From positions 1 to 56,823 of the forward strand of contig JAHECL010000003.1 of NCBI GenBank assembly GCA_024641745.1: a stretch of DNA of 56,823 nt. Reading direction: 5' to 3'. Positions 17,607 through 26,913 of this stretch are shown here, piece after piece (the stretch's first letter is position 1; each line of letters starts with the position of its first letter). The notes under the pieces are model-generated. The model ran no database searches. It was not told the DNA's origin and saw only the letters and a program-made list of their open reading frames with translations. Position numbers and translations under genes: made by a program. Source of the stretch: Gemmatimonadota bacterium. Its GTDB lineage: Bacteria > Gemmatimonadota > Gemmatimonadetes > Gemmatimonadales > GWC2-71-9.

Positions 17607-19001
17607 ATGCACCCCCGTTTCCCTGCCCTGATCGCCTCCACGGCCCTGCTCCTGACGGCCGGCGGGTGTGCGAGTAACGACTCACAAGCCCCGGAACCGT
17701 CGCCCTACCACGGCGCGACGGTGCAGCCCATTCCCCACAACGTCCTGGCGGCAGCCGTCCTGGTCCGGGCCACCGGATTCGACAGCAGCTACGTGGAGTA
17801 CACCGCGGGGGCGGCTACCGGCCGGACGCCGGCCGTGGCCTTCGGCGGGGATACGCTGGTCCGGGTACCCGTCCTGGGGCTGGGCACCGTCACCAGCTAC
17901 ACCTTTCGGGTGGGGCTGACCCGCGCAGGCTCGGCGGACACGCTGGTGGATTCCCTGCCGTTCACCAGTGGCTCGCTCCCGGCCTGGATTCCGGCGGTGG
18001 GGACCATCGGGACCTCGGGGGAGCCGGGGTACCTCGCGCTTGCGCTTCCGGACGGCGTCGTCATGGTGGATAACGCCGGCACGGTGGTCTGGTATTTCCA
18101 GACGCCGAACTCCGTCCTCAACTCCTTCCAGGCCCAGCCCGCGGGCGTCTACACCCTGTCCGGCAATACCGCGGCATTCGAAACCCAGTTCATCGTCCTC
18201 AACGCCCTCGGGGAGCAGACCGGTACCCTGGCCTGTCTGGGCCGCCCGACGCGATTTCACGAAGTCCTGGTGGAGGCAGCGGGCGATGCGTGGCTCCTCT
18301 GCGACGAAGACCGGACGATGGACCTCTCCGGCGAGGGCGGCGACCCGGCCGCGGTCGTCACCGCCACCGTGGTCCAGCACCTCTCCCCCGCGGGCACGCT
18401 GCTCTGGGAATGGAACAGCTTCGACCACTTCGCCATTACCGATCTCCCCGCCGCCGACCGGGGGGGAGCGGCGGTGAACTTCACCCACGGCAACGGCCTC
18501 GGCTTCGACACCGACGGCAACCTCCTCCTGGGGTTCCGCAGCCTGAGTGAGATGACGAAAGTGAACGTGACGACCGGGGCGGTCATCTGGCGGTTCGGGG
18601 GCCTCGCCACCGGGTTCACCATCCTCAACGACCCGAAGGGCGTCTTCGAGCGGCAGCACGGCGTCCGGGCGGCGGGCGCCGGGCGAGTGCAGACCCTCGA
18701 CAACGGCCTGAACGCCCCCAGCCGGCTGGTCCGGTACCAGCTGGACACCGGGACGATGACCGCCACCATGCAATGGCAATTCATCGACGACCCCGTCACC
18801 TGGACCTCCGTTGGTGGCTCGACCCAATACCACCCCGACGGGCACGCGACCGTGTCCTTCGGTCGGGCGGGCCGGATCATCGAGGTGGACGCCAGCGGGA
18901 ACCCGGTCTGGGAGGTGACGGGGCTCGACGGGGTGTACGTCTTCCGGGTCCAGCGACTGAGCTCGCTCTACCGGGCGGGGCAAGGCGAACCGAGCCGGTA
19001 G
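17607..19001 (+). CDS. Arylsulfotransferase-family (ASST-like) lipoprotein
   Basis: A 464-residue protein with a lipoprotein signal peptide (lipobox TAGGC, Cys at residue 22). An N-terminal beta-sandwich at about residues 35-130 is followed by a repeated six-bladed propeller-like pattern (GVVMVDNAGTVVWYF, GTLLWEWNSFDHF, TTGAVIWRFGG, GNPVWEVTG). FTHGNGLGFDTDGNLLLGFR, with His294, corresponds to the active-site block of PF05935/PF14269 proteins, where a histidine takes up sulfate from a phenolic donor. Enzymatic arylsulfotransferases are usually longer, and many members of this family have unknown activity, so only the fold is firm. ATG chosen with SD GAGG 5 nt upstream. It lies 35 nt after the ABC transporter, same strand. 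Confidence 0.8.
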   Translation: MHPRFPALIASTALLLTAGGCASNDSQAPEPSPYHGATVQPIPHNVLAAAVLVRATGFDSSYVEYTAGAATGRTPAVAFGGDTLVRVPVLGLGTVTSYTFRVGLTRAGSADTLVDSLPFTSGSLPAWIPAVGTIGTSGEPGYLALALPDGVVMVDNAGTVVWYFQTPNSVLNSFQAQPAGVYTLSGNTAAFETQFIVLNALGEQTGTLACLGRPTRFHEVLVEAAGDAWLLCDEDRTMDLSGEGGDPAAVVTATVVQHLSPAGTLLWEWNSFDHFAITDLPAADRGGAAVNFTHGNGLGFDTDGNLLLGFRSLSEMTKVNVTTGAVIWRFGGLATGFTILNDPKGVFERQHGVRAAGAGRVQTLDNGLNAPSRLVRYQLDTGTMTATMQWQFIDDPVTWTSVGGSTQYHPDGHATVSFGRAGRIIEVDASGNPVWEVTGLDGVYVFRVQRLSSLYRAGQGEPSR

Positions 19002-19054
19002 TCGCCCCCCCCCGGGGGGGGGAGGGGGCGGGCGCCCCCGGACGGGAAAGGAAG

Positions 19055-19085
19055 ACGCCCCCGCGACTGAGTCGCGGGGGCGTTT
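19055..19085. terminator. Strong hairpin terminator between convergent genes
   Basis: A perfect 13-bp stem (ACGCCCCCGCGAC) with loop TGA is followed by TTT on the plus strand. The preceding 40 nt is a long G/C homopolymer-rich stretch. It sits between the arylsulfotransferase-like gene and the convergent surface operon and probably serves both. Confidence 0.75.
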
Positions 19086-19114
19086 CCATTCCACCGTTCA
19101 AGGTCGGGCCTGGA

Positions 19115-20161
19115 CTACGGCGCGACGTTCTCCCAGGTGACGGTGATCGACACCGGCGGCTCGCCGTGGTCGTCATAGACGTTCACCCAGAGGTTGTAGG
19201 TGCCCGCCGCCAGCGTGACGGTGGACGACTCGGGATGCGACGAGCCGGCGCCGTTGAAGTTGCCGACGAAGCCATTGCAGTCGGCATCGCACCAGAGGAT
19301 GTCGATGTCCGCCGCGCCGGGCCAGTCCACCGTGGCCTTGATCGTCTCCGCCCCTGTGACGGTGAACCGATAGAACTGGTCGGCGCCGCCGCCGAAGGGG
19401 TCGGTGAAGATGGTGCTCGATCCGACCGCCGGAATCGCGAGGGCAGGCGCGGGTGCCGTCGGGTCGTCCTGCGTGGGGCGGGTCACCGTCACCAGCGTCG
19501 GCAGGACCAGCGACGTGCCCGGGAGGAAGCTGATCTCGACCCCGTTGACCTTCAAGATGTCGCTGCCGGCCCCCGGGGCCGGGATGAACTGCGCCGTGCT
19601 GCCGTCGCCAGCCACGCTGACGACGTAGGCCGCGTTCGGGCCACCGGTGCTGATGGCGACGTCCGGACGCATGATGTACCCGGCCGGCATCGTGATGGTC
19701 AGGGTGTCGCCGAACACCGCCGAGGTCGTCGGGGTGACCGTCGCCTGGAAGGCGATCGGTACCACGTACACCGGGATGGTGGCACTCTTCCCGCCGGCGG
19801 TCACGGTGAACTCCGTGGCGCCCGCCACCAGGCCGGTGATGGTGGCCCGGATTTCCGTCTGCTCACCCGGGAGGCTCAGCGTACCGTCCGCGTTGTAGAC
19901 CGGGCGGAAGCTGGAGTCGATCGCGACGCTGAACTGGGCCGGGGTGGCGCCGATCGTCCAGGAGGCCGGGATCTGGCCGTCGAGCTGGTCCACCAGCTGG
20001 AATCCGATCAGCTGGGTCGAGCCCTCGTTGACGAAGACGATGGAGGGCGCGGAAACGATTGCGTACGGATCGCCCGCTCCGTCACCGAGCGGGTCGCTGC
20101 TGCACGACCAGAGGCCCACACAGGCGGCGAGTAGGACCGAACCACGAATCATACGTGTCAT
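19115..20161 (-). CDS. Lipoprotein with Ig-like repeats and C-terminal PPC-like domain
   Basis: A 348-residue lipoprotein (lipobox LWSC, Cys20 from the ATG at 20161). The middle is composed of beta-sandwich segments resembling bacterial Ig-like modules (EIRATITGLVAGATEFTVTAGGKSATIPV). The last 90 residues (ADQFYRFTVTGAETIKATVDW ... STVTLAAGTYNLWVNVYDD) look like a bacterial pre-peptidase C-terminal domain, a carbohydrate- or surface-binding module. No enzymatic domain is present. An SD (GAGG) 8 nt before the ATG supports the start. It is the last gene of the five-gene surface operon, 75 nt after the GWxTD gene. Role as a surface accessory is inferred. Confidence 0.7.
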   Translation of the reverse strand: MTRMIRGSVLLAACVGLWSCSSDPLGDGAGDPYAIVSAPSIVFVNEGSTQLIGFQLVDQLDGQIPASWTIGATPAQFSVAIDSSFRPVYNADGTLSLPGEQTEIRATITGLVAGATEFTVTAGGKSATIPVYVVPIAFQATVTPTTSAVFGDTLTITMPAGYIMRPDVAISTGGPNAAYVVSVAGDGSTAQFIPAPGAGSDILKVNGVEISFLPGTSLVLPTLVTVTRPTQDDPTAPAPALAIPAVGSSTIFTDPFGGGADQFYRFTVTGAETIKATVDWPGAADIDILWCDADCNGFVGNFNGAGSSHPESSTVTLAAGTYNLWVNVYDDHGEPPVSITVTWENVAP

Positions 20162-20236
20162 ACTAGTACCTCGTTCTCGGAAGACGGTGGAAAGCGGCTC
20201 TTTCCGGCGTCCTGCAGTGAAACTCCATGGAACCAT

Positions 20237-21685
20237 CTATTGAAAACTCGCGCCGCCGGACTGGTTGAAGAAGTTCACGCCCAGCCAGCGGCCCACGTCG
20301 ATCACCCCATCCGGGGTCAGGATATCCTGCCAGTCTTGCCTCGAGCTCTCGGTCAGCTCGTTGGTGTAGATCAACTGGAAACCGCCCAGGTTGTTCTTGT
20401 CCACAAAGATAAAATACCGGTCCTTCTGCTTCGTGTACCGCCACACCTGATAGGTGGGCGCCCGGCCCGCCGCGACCCGGTCGAGGAACTCATCGTAGGG
20501 TCCGTACTTGGCGTAGATCCGGCCCCGATCGCTGCGCCATCCGGGAGTCGTCCGTCGTCCACTCTCCTTGAACGCCTGGTTGGCGTAGGCGACAGCCTCG
20601 TAAAAACGCTCGCGGGTCTCGTTCCGGTCCACTCCCGGTGTCTCGTCATGCCTGACCCAGAACTCGGTCAGCCAGCGGCGCTTTCCATCGACGCTCAGGT
20701 CCTTGTACAGGTTCAGCCCATCTTCCTGCGTCGCGATGTAGAGCAGCGGACCGGCCGCGCTGTCCAGCTGGGCCTCGTCCATGGCGGCGAAATAGCCCGC
20801 GTCGGTCCGCTGCTCCATCTCCAGCCGGGCGGACTCCTTGGCCAGCGTCTCCTCGAGCCCGGCCATGGTGAACGGCTGCTCCCGTTGGGACGCCGTGCCG
20901 CCCAGGTCCACCGCCACCCGCATGGTGTAGCTGCCTTCCGGCAGTCCGGTCAGGTCCAGCTGGCCCTTCAGCACCCCGCCCCCGGCCGGCACGGACACGG
21001 CCACCGGCGGGGTCTGCAGGATCGTGTTGCCGCCGGCACCGAGGATGGATGCGGTCAGCTGTCCGCTGGCCGCCGCCTCGCTGTACGCCTCGATCAGGTA
21101 GTACGCCTCGCTCTGCAGCGGCGTCAGGCGCAATTCGACCGTGCCCGTCACCAGCGTATTCCCGACCCGGAGTTCCCCCGGCCTGGGAACGGTGTCCCCC
21201 GGTGTGGCCAGCCGGATTTCCGGTGAGAGCAGGAGATCCGACAAGGCCGGCGGCGACCGAAAACCCTGTGTGGCCGCCCTGGCGGAGGCCTTCCGCCCGG
21301 TGATGCTGTCCTCGACCGTCACTTCGAGCACGTAGGACCCGGGCAACACCGCGAATTCCAGCATTTCCAGCGTTGACACCCCCGCCGTCGCATACGCCCG
21401 CGGGAGGTAATTGGTCCAGCTTTCCTGCAGGAGCCCCAGCCCGGTGGAGTCGGTCACCTTGACGGTCACGAAGTAGGTGACCTGCTCGGTGTTCGTGGCG
21501 CTCGCCCCACCCGCGAAGAGCACGTAGGGGATCTGGATGAACGCCTTGACCAGTGTCTGACGGTTGTCGGCCCGATAGAACCGCACCGTGCGAACCGCCA
21601 TCACATCTTCAGCATGCCTCGGCCCGGTCTGAGCCGGGACGGCCACCAGGGTGGCCGCACACGCGAGCGAAAACCAACGGACCAT
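20237..21685 (-). CDS. GWxTD domain-containing secreted protein
   Basis: A 482-residue exported protein with a signal peptide (MVRWFSLACAATLVAVPAQ). Beta-rich N-terminal half. The C-terminal domain from about residue 330 contains DGKRRWLTEFWVRHDETPG, then the family signature in the variant form GWRSDRGRIYAKYGPYDEF, then YQVWRYTKQKDRYFIFVDKN. GWxTD proteins are widespread in Bacteroidota, Acidobacteriota and Gemmatimonadota; their function is unknown. Here the threonine of the signature is replaced by serine. Strong SD AGGAG 5-6 nt before the ATG at 21685; an upstream in-frame ATG at 21727 overlaps the preceding gene and would remove the signal peptide. Fourth in the surface operon, 50 nt after the PorV-like gene. 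Confidence 0.85.
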   Translation of the reverse strand: MVRWFSLACAATLVAVPAQTGPRHAEDVMAVRTVRFYRADNRQTLVKAFIQIPYVLFAGGASATNTEQVTYFVTVKVTDSTGLGLLQESWTNYLPRAYATAGVSTLEMLEFAVLPGSYVLEVTVEDSITGRKASARAATQGFRSPPALSDLLLSPEIRLATPGDTVPRPGELRVGNTLVTGTVELRLTPLQSEAYYLIEAYSEAAASGQLTASILGAGGNTILQTPPVAVSVPAGGGVLKGQLDLTGLPEGSYTMRVAVDLGGTASQREQPFTMAGLEETLAKESARLEMEQRTDAGYFAAMDEAQLDSAAGPLLYIATQEDGLNLYKDLSVDGKRRWLTEFWVRHDETPGVDRNETRERFYEAVAYANQAFKESGRRTTPGWRSDRGRIYAKYGPYDEFLDRVAAGRAPTYQVWRYTKQKDRYFIFVDKNNLGGFQLIYTNELTESSRQDWQDILTPDGVIDVGRWLGVNFFNQSGGASFQ

Positions 21686-21735
21686 TGTGCTCCTGGGCGG
21701 CGGTGACCATGGCCACCGCCGTCGCATCGAATCCG

Positions 21736-22857
21736 TTACCAGCCGATGCTGAACGTGAAGAAGTTGGTCGAGCCGAGGATGCCCATGTACTTCCAGGCAT
21801 AATCGAACCCGAGGTTGAAGCTCTCCGTGGTGTACGAGAGGCCGCCACCGAAGGCGGTGCCCTGGTACCCCTGCTCCTCGTTCAACTGGCTGCCCGTGAC
21901 GTCCTGGCCGCTGTTCGCGGAGGCGTAGCTGTAGCTGCCGCGGACCGCGCCGTTGAAGTTGCTCCCGCCCATGCGGGGGAAGGCGAACTCGGTGCCGACG
22001 ACGTAGCCAGCCTTGGTGTTGTTCGGCTGGTTGAAGTCGGCCAGGAGGGTCCAGCGGGTGTCTTCCTTGGCGATGATGTCATACGCCACGGCCACGGTGA
22101 AGGTGGTCGGGAGCGCGAACGCCTTGGTCCGGTACGACCCGGGCTGCGGGTTGCTCGGCACCGGGTTTTCGCCCTCGATCGGCTCGCGGACGATGCCGAC
22201 GTTGAGCGCGTCGCCGCTGTAGGTGACGTTCGTGCCGAGGTTCTGGATGACGAAGGAGAACTTGATCGGGTGGTTGTTCAGCGCCGAATGGAAGTTCGTG
22301 CCGAAGTCCACCGCGAAGGCGCTGCCCGACACTTCGCCGAGCTGGTCAAACACGCCCTTCATCGTCAAGCCGGCCGAGAACCGGTCGGAAAAGTTTTCGG
22401 CGTAGGTGAGGCCGAGGTAGGACTCACTGACCGAGTAGGTGGCGCCGGTGCCGTCCGGCAGTTCCACGGTGTACTCCGGCTGGTCCTTGAAGCCGAAGTT
22501 GCCGAGGTGGATGCCGACCGCCCGGGCGCCGCCCGAGAAGGGGAAGGCGAGGCCGCCCCAGCTGTACGTCGTGTTGGCCACGTACGAATACGTGCTGATC
22601 AGGACCCCGGGGCTCTCCATCATGGCCGCGCCGGCGGGGTTGTAGTAGAGGGCCGAGACGTCGTTGACGATGGCCTGGAAGGCATTGCCGAGTGCGGCGC
22701 CCCGGGCACTGGCGCCGAGGAGAAGGAACTCTCCCGACGTCGTGCCGTACGGCGTGTTGTCCGCGTTGATCTCGGATGCCTGGGCCGCGAGGGCCGCGGG
22801 CAATCCGCCGACCAGCAGCGCCGCCAGGGCCAACCCATGCGCAGTGTGCCGCTTCAT
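21736..22857 (-). CDS. PorV/PorQ-family outer-membrane beta-barrel protein
   Basis: A 373-residue FadL-like barrel with signal peptide (cleavage after ALAAQA). The N-terminal block EFLLLGASARGAALGNAFQAIVNDVSALYYNPAGAA is the clearest signature of PorV/PorQ (UPF0164) proteins. The chain ends in an aromatic residue (FFTFSIGW), as BAM substrates do. In Bacteroidota, PorV binds cargo C-terminal domains as they leave SprA and delivers them to the surface attachment complex. It is encoded immediately after a large tailed secreted protein, 61 nt away, consistent with a cargo/shuttle pair. SD AGGAGA lies 10 nt before the ATG. PorV and PorQ subtypes cannot be separated by eye. Confidence 0.88.
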   Translation of the reverse strand: MKRHTAHGLALAALLVGGLPAALAAQASEINADNTPYGTTSGEFLLLGASARGAALGNAFQAIVNDVSALYYNPAGAAMMESPGVLISTYSYVANTTYSWGGLAFPFSGGARAVGIHLGNFGFKDQPEYTVELPDGTGATYSVSESYLGLTYAENFSDRFSAGLTMKGVFDQLGEVSGSAFAVDFGTNFHSALNNHPIKFSFVIQNLGTNVTYSGDALNVGIVREPIEGENPVPSNPQPGSYRTKAFALPTTFTVAVAYDIIAKEDTRWTLLADFNQPNNTKAGYVVGTEFAFPRMGGSNFNGAVRGSYSYASANSGQDVTGSQLNEEQGYQGTAFGGGLSYTTESFNLGFDYAWKYMGILGSTNFFTFSIGW

Positions 22858-22918
22858 AAGTAATCTGTCTCCTGGATGCGGAGTGTGGGGGGAGATGCTC
22901 CCCCCACCCCCGGCGTGG

Positions 22919-25900
22919 CTACTTGGCGAAATTGACGATCGTCATGCGCCCGATATAGCGCGCATCACCCGATTCGACGTGATAGAAGTACACGCCGCTT
23001 GCAACAACCTGGTTGTTCCGGTTCCGGACGTTCCAGGTGGCGGACCCTCCGAGCGTCGGCGAGTCCACATTGAGGATGGTCACGAGCACGCCGCTGGAGC
23101 TGTAGATGCGGATGGTCGCCTGCTCCGGCAGGTTCACGAACTTGATGATCTTGTTCGTGTAGTCGTTCTCGTACGCATTGGTCACATAGTACGGGTCCGG
23201 CACCGTGTGGATCTTGGTCAGGTCAAGATTCGATGTCGCATTGACCTGGTTGACCACATCGTAGTTGACGCGCAATTCCGCGCCGACTGCAGTGAACGGA
23301 CGGATGTTCGGAGTCTTGGCGAAGGCGCCGGTGAAGGCGAAGGCCCCTTCGTCACCACCCCACCCGTTACCGCCGACGATCGCGCCCACGTAATCGCGCG
23401 CCGACCAGACGGTACCGGCTGCCGGCAGGGTGCCGCCGGCGTCGGCCAGCATGAAGTGGTAGATCTCGCCGCCGAGCAGCATGATGAAGCCCGGGTTGGC
23501 GGCCACCGGCGCGTTTCTCGATCCCCAGGTCGCATTGGCAAACGAGACCGAGGTGAAGGCGATCGGACCCGGGACGGCGGTCGAGCTCAGCGAGTACGCC
23601 GGACCCGCGCAGGTCATCCCGGCCAGCTGTGACGCCGGGTAGGACTTGTACGGTTCCACGCAGCCGACGTCGGAGATCGTGAGTGCAAGCCGCTGATCCC
23701 AGCTGGTGAGGTTGTTGGCGTTCGCGGCGTTCAGGAAGCCCCATCCACCACGATACGGCGTGGCGTTGAAGGGCACCGGCACGTTATGGGTGACGTCGAT
23801 GACCGAATCCACGGCCCCCGCGGCGCCCCAGTAGATGTTGTAGTCCGCGGCGCGCTTGGCACCCGAGCCGACGCCGTCTACCTGGCGGTAGGTCGACTGG
23901 AAGGTGTTGTACGCCTGCGCGTTGTAGATGACGGCCACGCCCGGGAGTTCACCGGCGTTGTTCCAGCCGGCGCTGAGCGGTGCGGCCACGTCCACCAGGT
24001 TGGTGGTGAAGTTGGCCTGGTTGCCGCCGTTCGGGTTGGACTTCGTCTCGTTGTTCTGAGGCGACGGGCCGGCGAACCACCGCGGACCGTTGTAGCTGCA
24101 GCCATCGCTGCCGGTGAAGCCTTCGGCGCCGTTGACGCAGCCACGGCCGTAGAGGCCGGTCCAGTAGGTGCCCACCAGGGTCATGGAGACCTGACCCTTG
24201 AGGAAGTAGTTGCCGTTGCCACCGTAGATCGACGCGAGGCTGCCGTCGATCGCCACGGCGTTGAAGGACGCCGCGCCGGTCACGATGCCGGAGGTGGAAC
24301 TCTGCGCGAGCGACAGCGTCAGCGGCGTGACATTCGCGCCGTTGACGGCCGACAGGTAGTAGGTCGTCGCCGCACCGTCATAGGACGAGCCCAGTCCGAT
24401 GCTGTCGAGTCGCACCGCGAAATTGCCGGGCGCCGAGATGACCTGCTGGACGAACGACTCGAAGCCCACCGTCCAGGCGTTGGCCGCCGGCATCGGACCG
24501 CTGAACGTGCCGTTCACCGGGTCGATGGAGGGGATCGGCGCGTTCTGGTTGAGCTCCACGTCGCGTCCGTAGATGCCGGAACTGAACGTGGTGCTGTTCG
24601 CGTAGTTCGACGCCGGAACCGACGGCGTCACGGCGATCGTTCCCGCCTTCGGTGACTCGAGGCTGGACGGGCCGGACGAGTACGAGTTCACGTCAAACGC
24701 CGTGACCACGTAGAAGTACCGGAAGTTGTTCAGCGGGGTGTTGTCCACGTAGACGAAGGGCACCGTGCTGTTGGTGAGGGGCGGGAGGCCGGAGTTGAGC
24801 CCGGTGACCGCCGTGTCCATCGCCGTCGTGTAGGAAACGCCGCTCGCCAGTTCCAGGCGGTTGCCGTACTTGGTCTGGAGGAACGGGCTGACGATGTTGT
24901 TCGGGTTCGACACCGTCCGCGGAACGCCCGGGGCTACCGGGTCATACGCGACCGGGCAGTCGGTGGTGATGCTGAGTTCCGGGGCACAGCCGTCGAGCGG
25001 ATTCACGACGCCGTCATAGTCGTCGAAGATCGTGCCGGCGTAGTCGAACTGTGCGACCAGGAAGAGCTGGTCCGGGCTGTCCACCCGGCCGCGGTAGATG
25101 CGGTAGCCTTCCACGTCATACTGACGGTAGTTCGGGTCGTACAGGGCGCTGGACACGTCCTGGGCGACGGCGTAGTACGGGTCGCCGCCGACTTCGGACG
25201 AGGACGGCTGCCAGAGCACCGTCACCTGGTTGTCGCCCGGGATCAGGAAGAAGCTGGGCGCCGCCGGGGCGAACGGGAGGAGGAACTTGGCGTCAAACAC
25301 CGCCTGGGCGGTGTACGACTTGCCGAGCAGCGAGCCGGGAACGACCGTCCATTCCGGACCGAAGTCACCGGACTGCTCAACCACGCCGTCCCCGTCGAGG
25401 TCGTCGAAGCCGAGATACCCGGTGAGGCTGTCCACCCGGTTGACGCCGGTGTTCATCAGCGAGGCGTCGCCCAGGATCCGCGGGTCGCCCGGCTTGACGC
25501 TGGTGCAGGGGCCGGCGAAGCAGCTGCTGATGGCCACCGGCGGGGCGAAGATGTAGGCCACCACGATGGAGCCCTGGCCGCCCGGGGGCAGGCTCAGGCC
25601 GGTGGAGGACTGGAAGAACCGCATGTCGACCGGCTGGGTGTTGTTGATCCAGCAGATGCCAGTGACCGCCGGGTCGCCGGTGTTGCAGGGCTGGTCGCCC
25701 GCCGGGACCGAGATGTTCCCTGACAGGTAGCGCCACAGCTGGATGGCGTTCTGCGGGTCGTTGAAGGCGCCGGAGAACGGCGAGCCGTTGACGGTATTGG
25801 AGAACAGCTGGATGGCGCCCGGGCCGTCCGGGCTCTTCAGGTACTTGACGCCCGCGAAGCCGGCGCCGGCAAAGAACGGCGGCGCGTAGGTGGTGGCGTC

Positions 25901-26872
25901 GAAGGTCCACTCCGTCAGGCCCGCCATCACGTCCTCATAGGTGTAGCCGAGGGCGAAGGGCAGGTTGACGCTGGAGTAGTTGGTGCCGGCGGACGAGACG
26001 TCCATGTCGGTGCCGAAGGCGGCGTACATGTCGTTGATGGTGTAACCGCCGCTCGGAAGCGTCACGCCGAACGCGGCGTTGTTCTTCGACTGGAAGTCCT
26101 GCGCCTGCTGGAGCAGGATGGTCTGGATTTCCGGGCGGATATTGACGTAGTCCGCCGGGTTGGTGGTCGTGATGTTGTAGAAGGTGTAGATGAAGTAGAT
26201 GATGTCTTCATTGCCCGAGGGGAAGTTCCACCCCATGCCGCGGGTCTCGACGACCACGCCGAGGGGGTGCTTCCGTCCGGCGTTCAGGCCGGGGTTGCCG
26301 TCCCAGGACATCCACCAGACGTCGCCCTGCGAGGCCTGCCGCCGGCGTCCGTCCGCTTCGGAGGCGTCGCTCTGCAGCAGCGGGTTGAAGAGATCCGCCG
26401 ACAGGTCGCCCTGGGGGACGAAGCCCGCTTCCGGCAGGTTGCTCACGTCGTCCGAGTTGGTCGTGTTGTAGATCGGCTCGACCTGCTCGCCGTGCTGCGT
26501 GGTGCCCTTCGGGTCGAAGAAGAAGGCACCAGTCGTGTCGCCGGCCCAGGGGCCGCCGTCAGGACCGACCACCCCGGCGAGCTGGAGGCCGGTGTTGAAG
26601 ATGTACTGGTTGGCTGTGCCGCGCGGCCAGAAACCGCCACCGATGGTGGAGGAATTGGTCGAGTCGACGCAGATCTGGCCGTCGGACGACAGGCCGCAGT
26701 AGATGCGGTTGATCGTCATGGCGCCAAGCGCGCCCGCCAGGAGCCGGAATCCCTTGGCCTTCTTGGCCCCCGGTTCCGGCTTGGCGACGGCAACCGTCGG
26801 CGTGACCGCCGCGAGGGCCAGCGCCAGCAGGCCCGCCAGAATGACGCCCCTCTTACGGAATGGTGAGTGCAT
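22919..26872 (-). CDS. Large secreted protein with FnIII-like module and C-terminal sorting-type (FlgD/Por) domain
   Basis: A 1317-residue exported protein (signal peptide about residues 8-30, TPTVAVA). The first 500 residues are asparagine/glycine/aromatic-rich with no recognised enzyme motif. About residues 535-640 look like a fibronectin type III fold (FFLIPGDNQVTVLWQPSS ... VEGYRIYRG). The last 100 residues form a domain typical of type IX cargo tails: VPDPYYVTNAYEND, then INLPEQ-like ATIRIYSSSGVLV, then NQVVASGVYFYHVES and a final RIGRMTIVNFAK-like strand (here YIGRMTIVNFAK). DLDGDGVVEQSGDFG near 490 resembles a calcium-binding dockerin-like loop. It sits between a TonB-dependent receptor and a PorV-like gene. 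Role as secreted or surface-anchored cargo is inferred; its activity is unknown. Confidence 0.82.
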   Translation of the reverse strand: MHSPFRKRGVILAGLLALALAAVTPTVAVAKPEPGAKKAKGFRLLAGALGAMTINRIYCGLSSDGQICVDSTNSSTIGGGFWPRGTANQYIFNTGLQLAGVVGPDGGPWAGDTTGAFFFDPKGTTQHGEQVEPIYNTTNSDDVSNLPEAGFVPQGDLSADLFNPLLQSDASEADGRRRQASQGDVWWMSWDGNPGLNAGRKHPLGVVVETRGMGWNFPSGNEDIIYFIYTFYNITTTNPADYVNIRPEIQTILLQQAQDFQSKNNAAFGVTLPSGGYTINDMYAAFGTDMDVSSAGTNYSSVNLPFALGYTYEDVMAGLTEWTFDATTYAPPFFAGAGFAGVKYLKSPDGPGAIQLFSNTVNGSPFSGAFNDPQNAIQLWRYLSGNISVPAGDQPCNTGDPAVTGICWINNTQPVDMRFFQSSTGLSLPPGGQGSIVVAYIFAPPVAISSCFAGPCTSVKPGDPRILGDASLMNTGVNRVDSLTGYLGFDDLDGDGVVEQSGDFGPEWTVVPGSLLGKSYTAQAVFDAKFLLPFAPAAPSFFLIPGDNQVTVLWQPSSSEVGGDPYYAVAQDVSSALYDPNYRQYDVEGYRIYRGRVDSPDQLFLVAQFDYAGTIFDDYDGVVNPLDGCAPELSITTDCPVAYDPVAPGVPRTVSNPNNIVSPFLQTKYGNRLELASGVSYTTAMDTAVTGLNSGLPPLTNSTVPFVYVDNTPLNNFRYFYVVTAFDVNSYSSGPSSLESPKAGTIAVTPSVPASNYANSTTFSSGIYGRDVELNQNAPIPSIDPVNGTFSGPMPAANAWTVGFESFVQQVISAPGNFAVRLDSIGLGSSYDGAATTYYLSAVNGANVTPLTLSLAQSSTSGIVTGAASFNAVAIDGSLASIYGGNGNYFLKGQVSMTLVGTYWTGLYGRGCVNGAEGFTGSDGCSYNGPRWFAGPSPQNNETKSNPNGGNQANFTTNLVDVAAPLSAGWNNAGELPGVAVIYNAQAYNTFQSTYRQVDGVGSGAKRAADYNIYWGAAGAVDSVIDVTHNVPVPFNATPYRGGWGFLNAANANNLTSWDQRLALTISDVGCVEPYKSYPASQLAGMTCAGPAYSLSSTAVPGPIAFTSVSFANATWGSRNAPVAANPGFIMLLGGEIYHFMLADAGGTLPAAGTVWSARDYVGAIVGGNGWGGDEGAFAFTGAFAKTPNIRPFTAVGAELRVNYDVVNQVNATSNLDLTKIHTVPDPYYVTNAYENDYTNKIIKFVNLPEQATIRIYSSSGVLVTILNVDSPTLGGSATWNVRNRNNQVVASGVYFYHVESGDARYIGRMTIVNFAK

Positions 26873-26913
26873 TGCATCCTCTCTCAGATGGATACTGTTC
26901 GGCTGGAAGAGGA

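Noticed and set aside
19002..19045. G/C homopolymer stretch after the arylsulfotransferase-like gene as a repeat element
   Set aside because: It is a simple low-complexity run of C and G next to a terminator; no repeat unit or mobile-element feature is visible.
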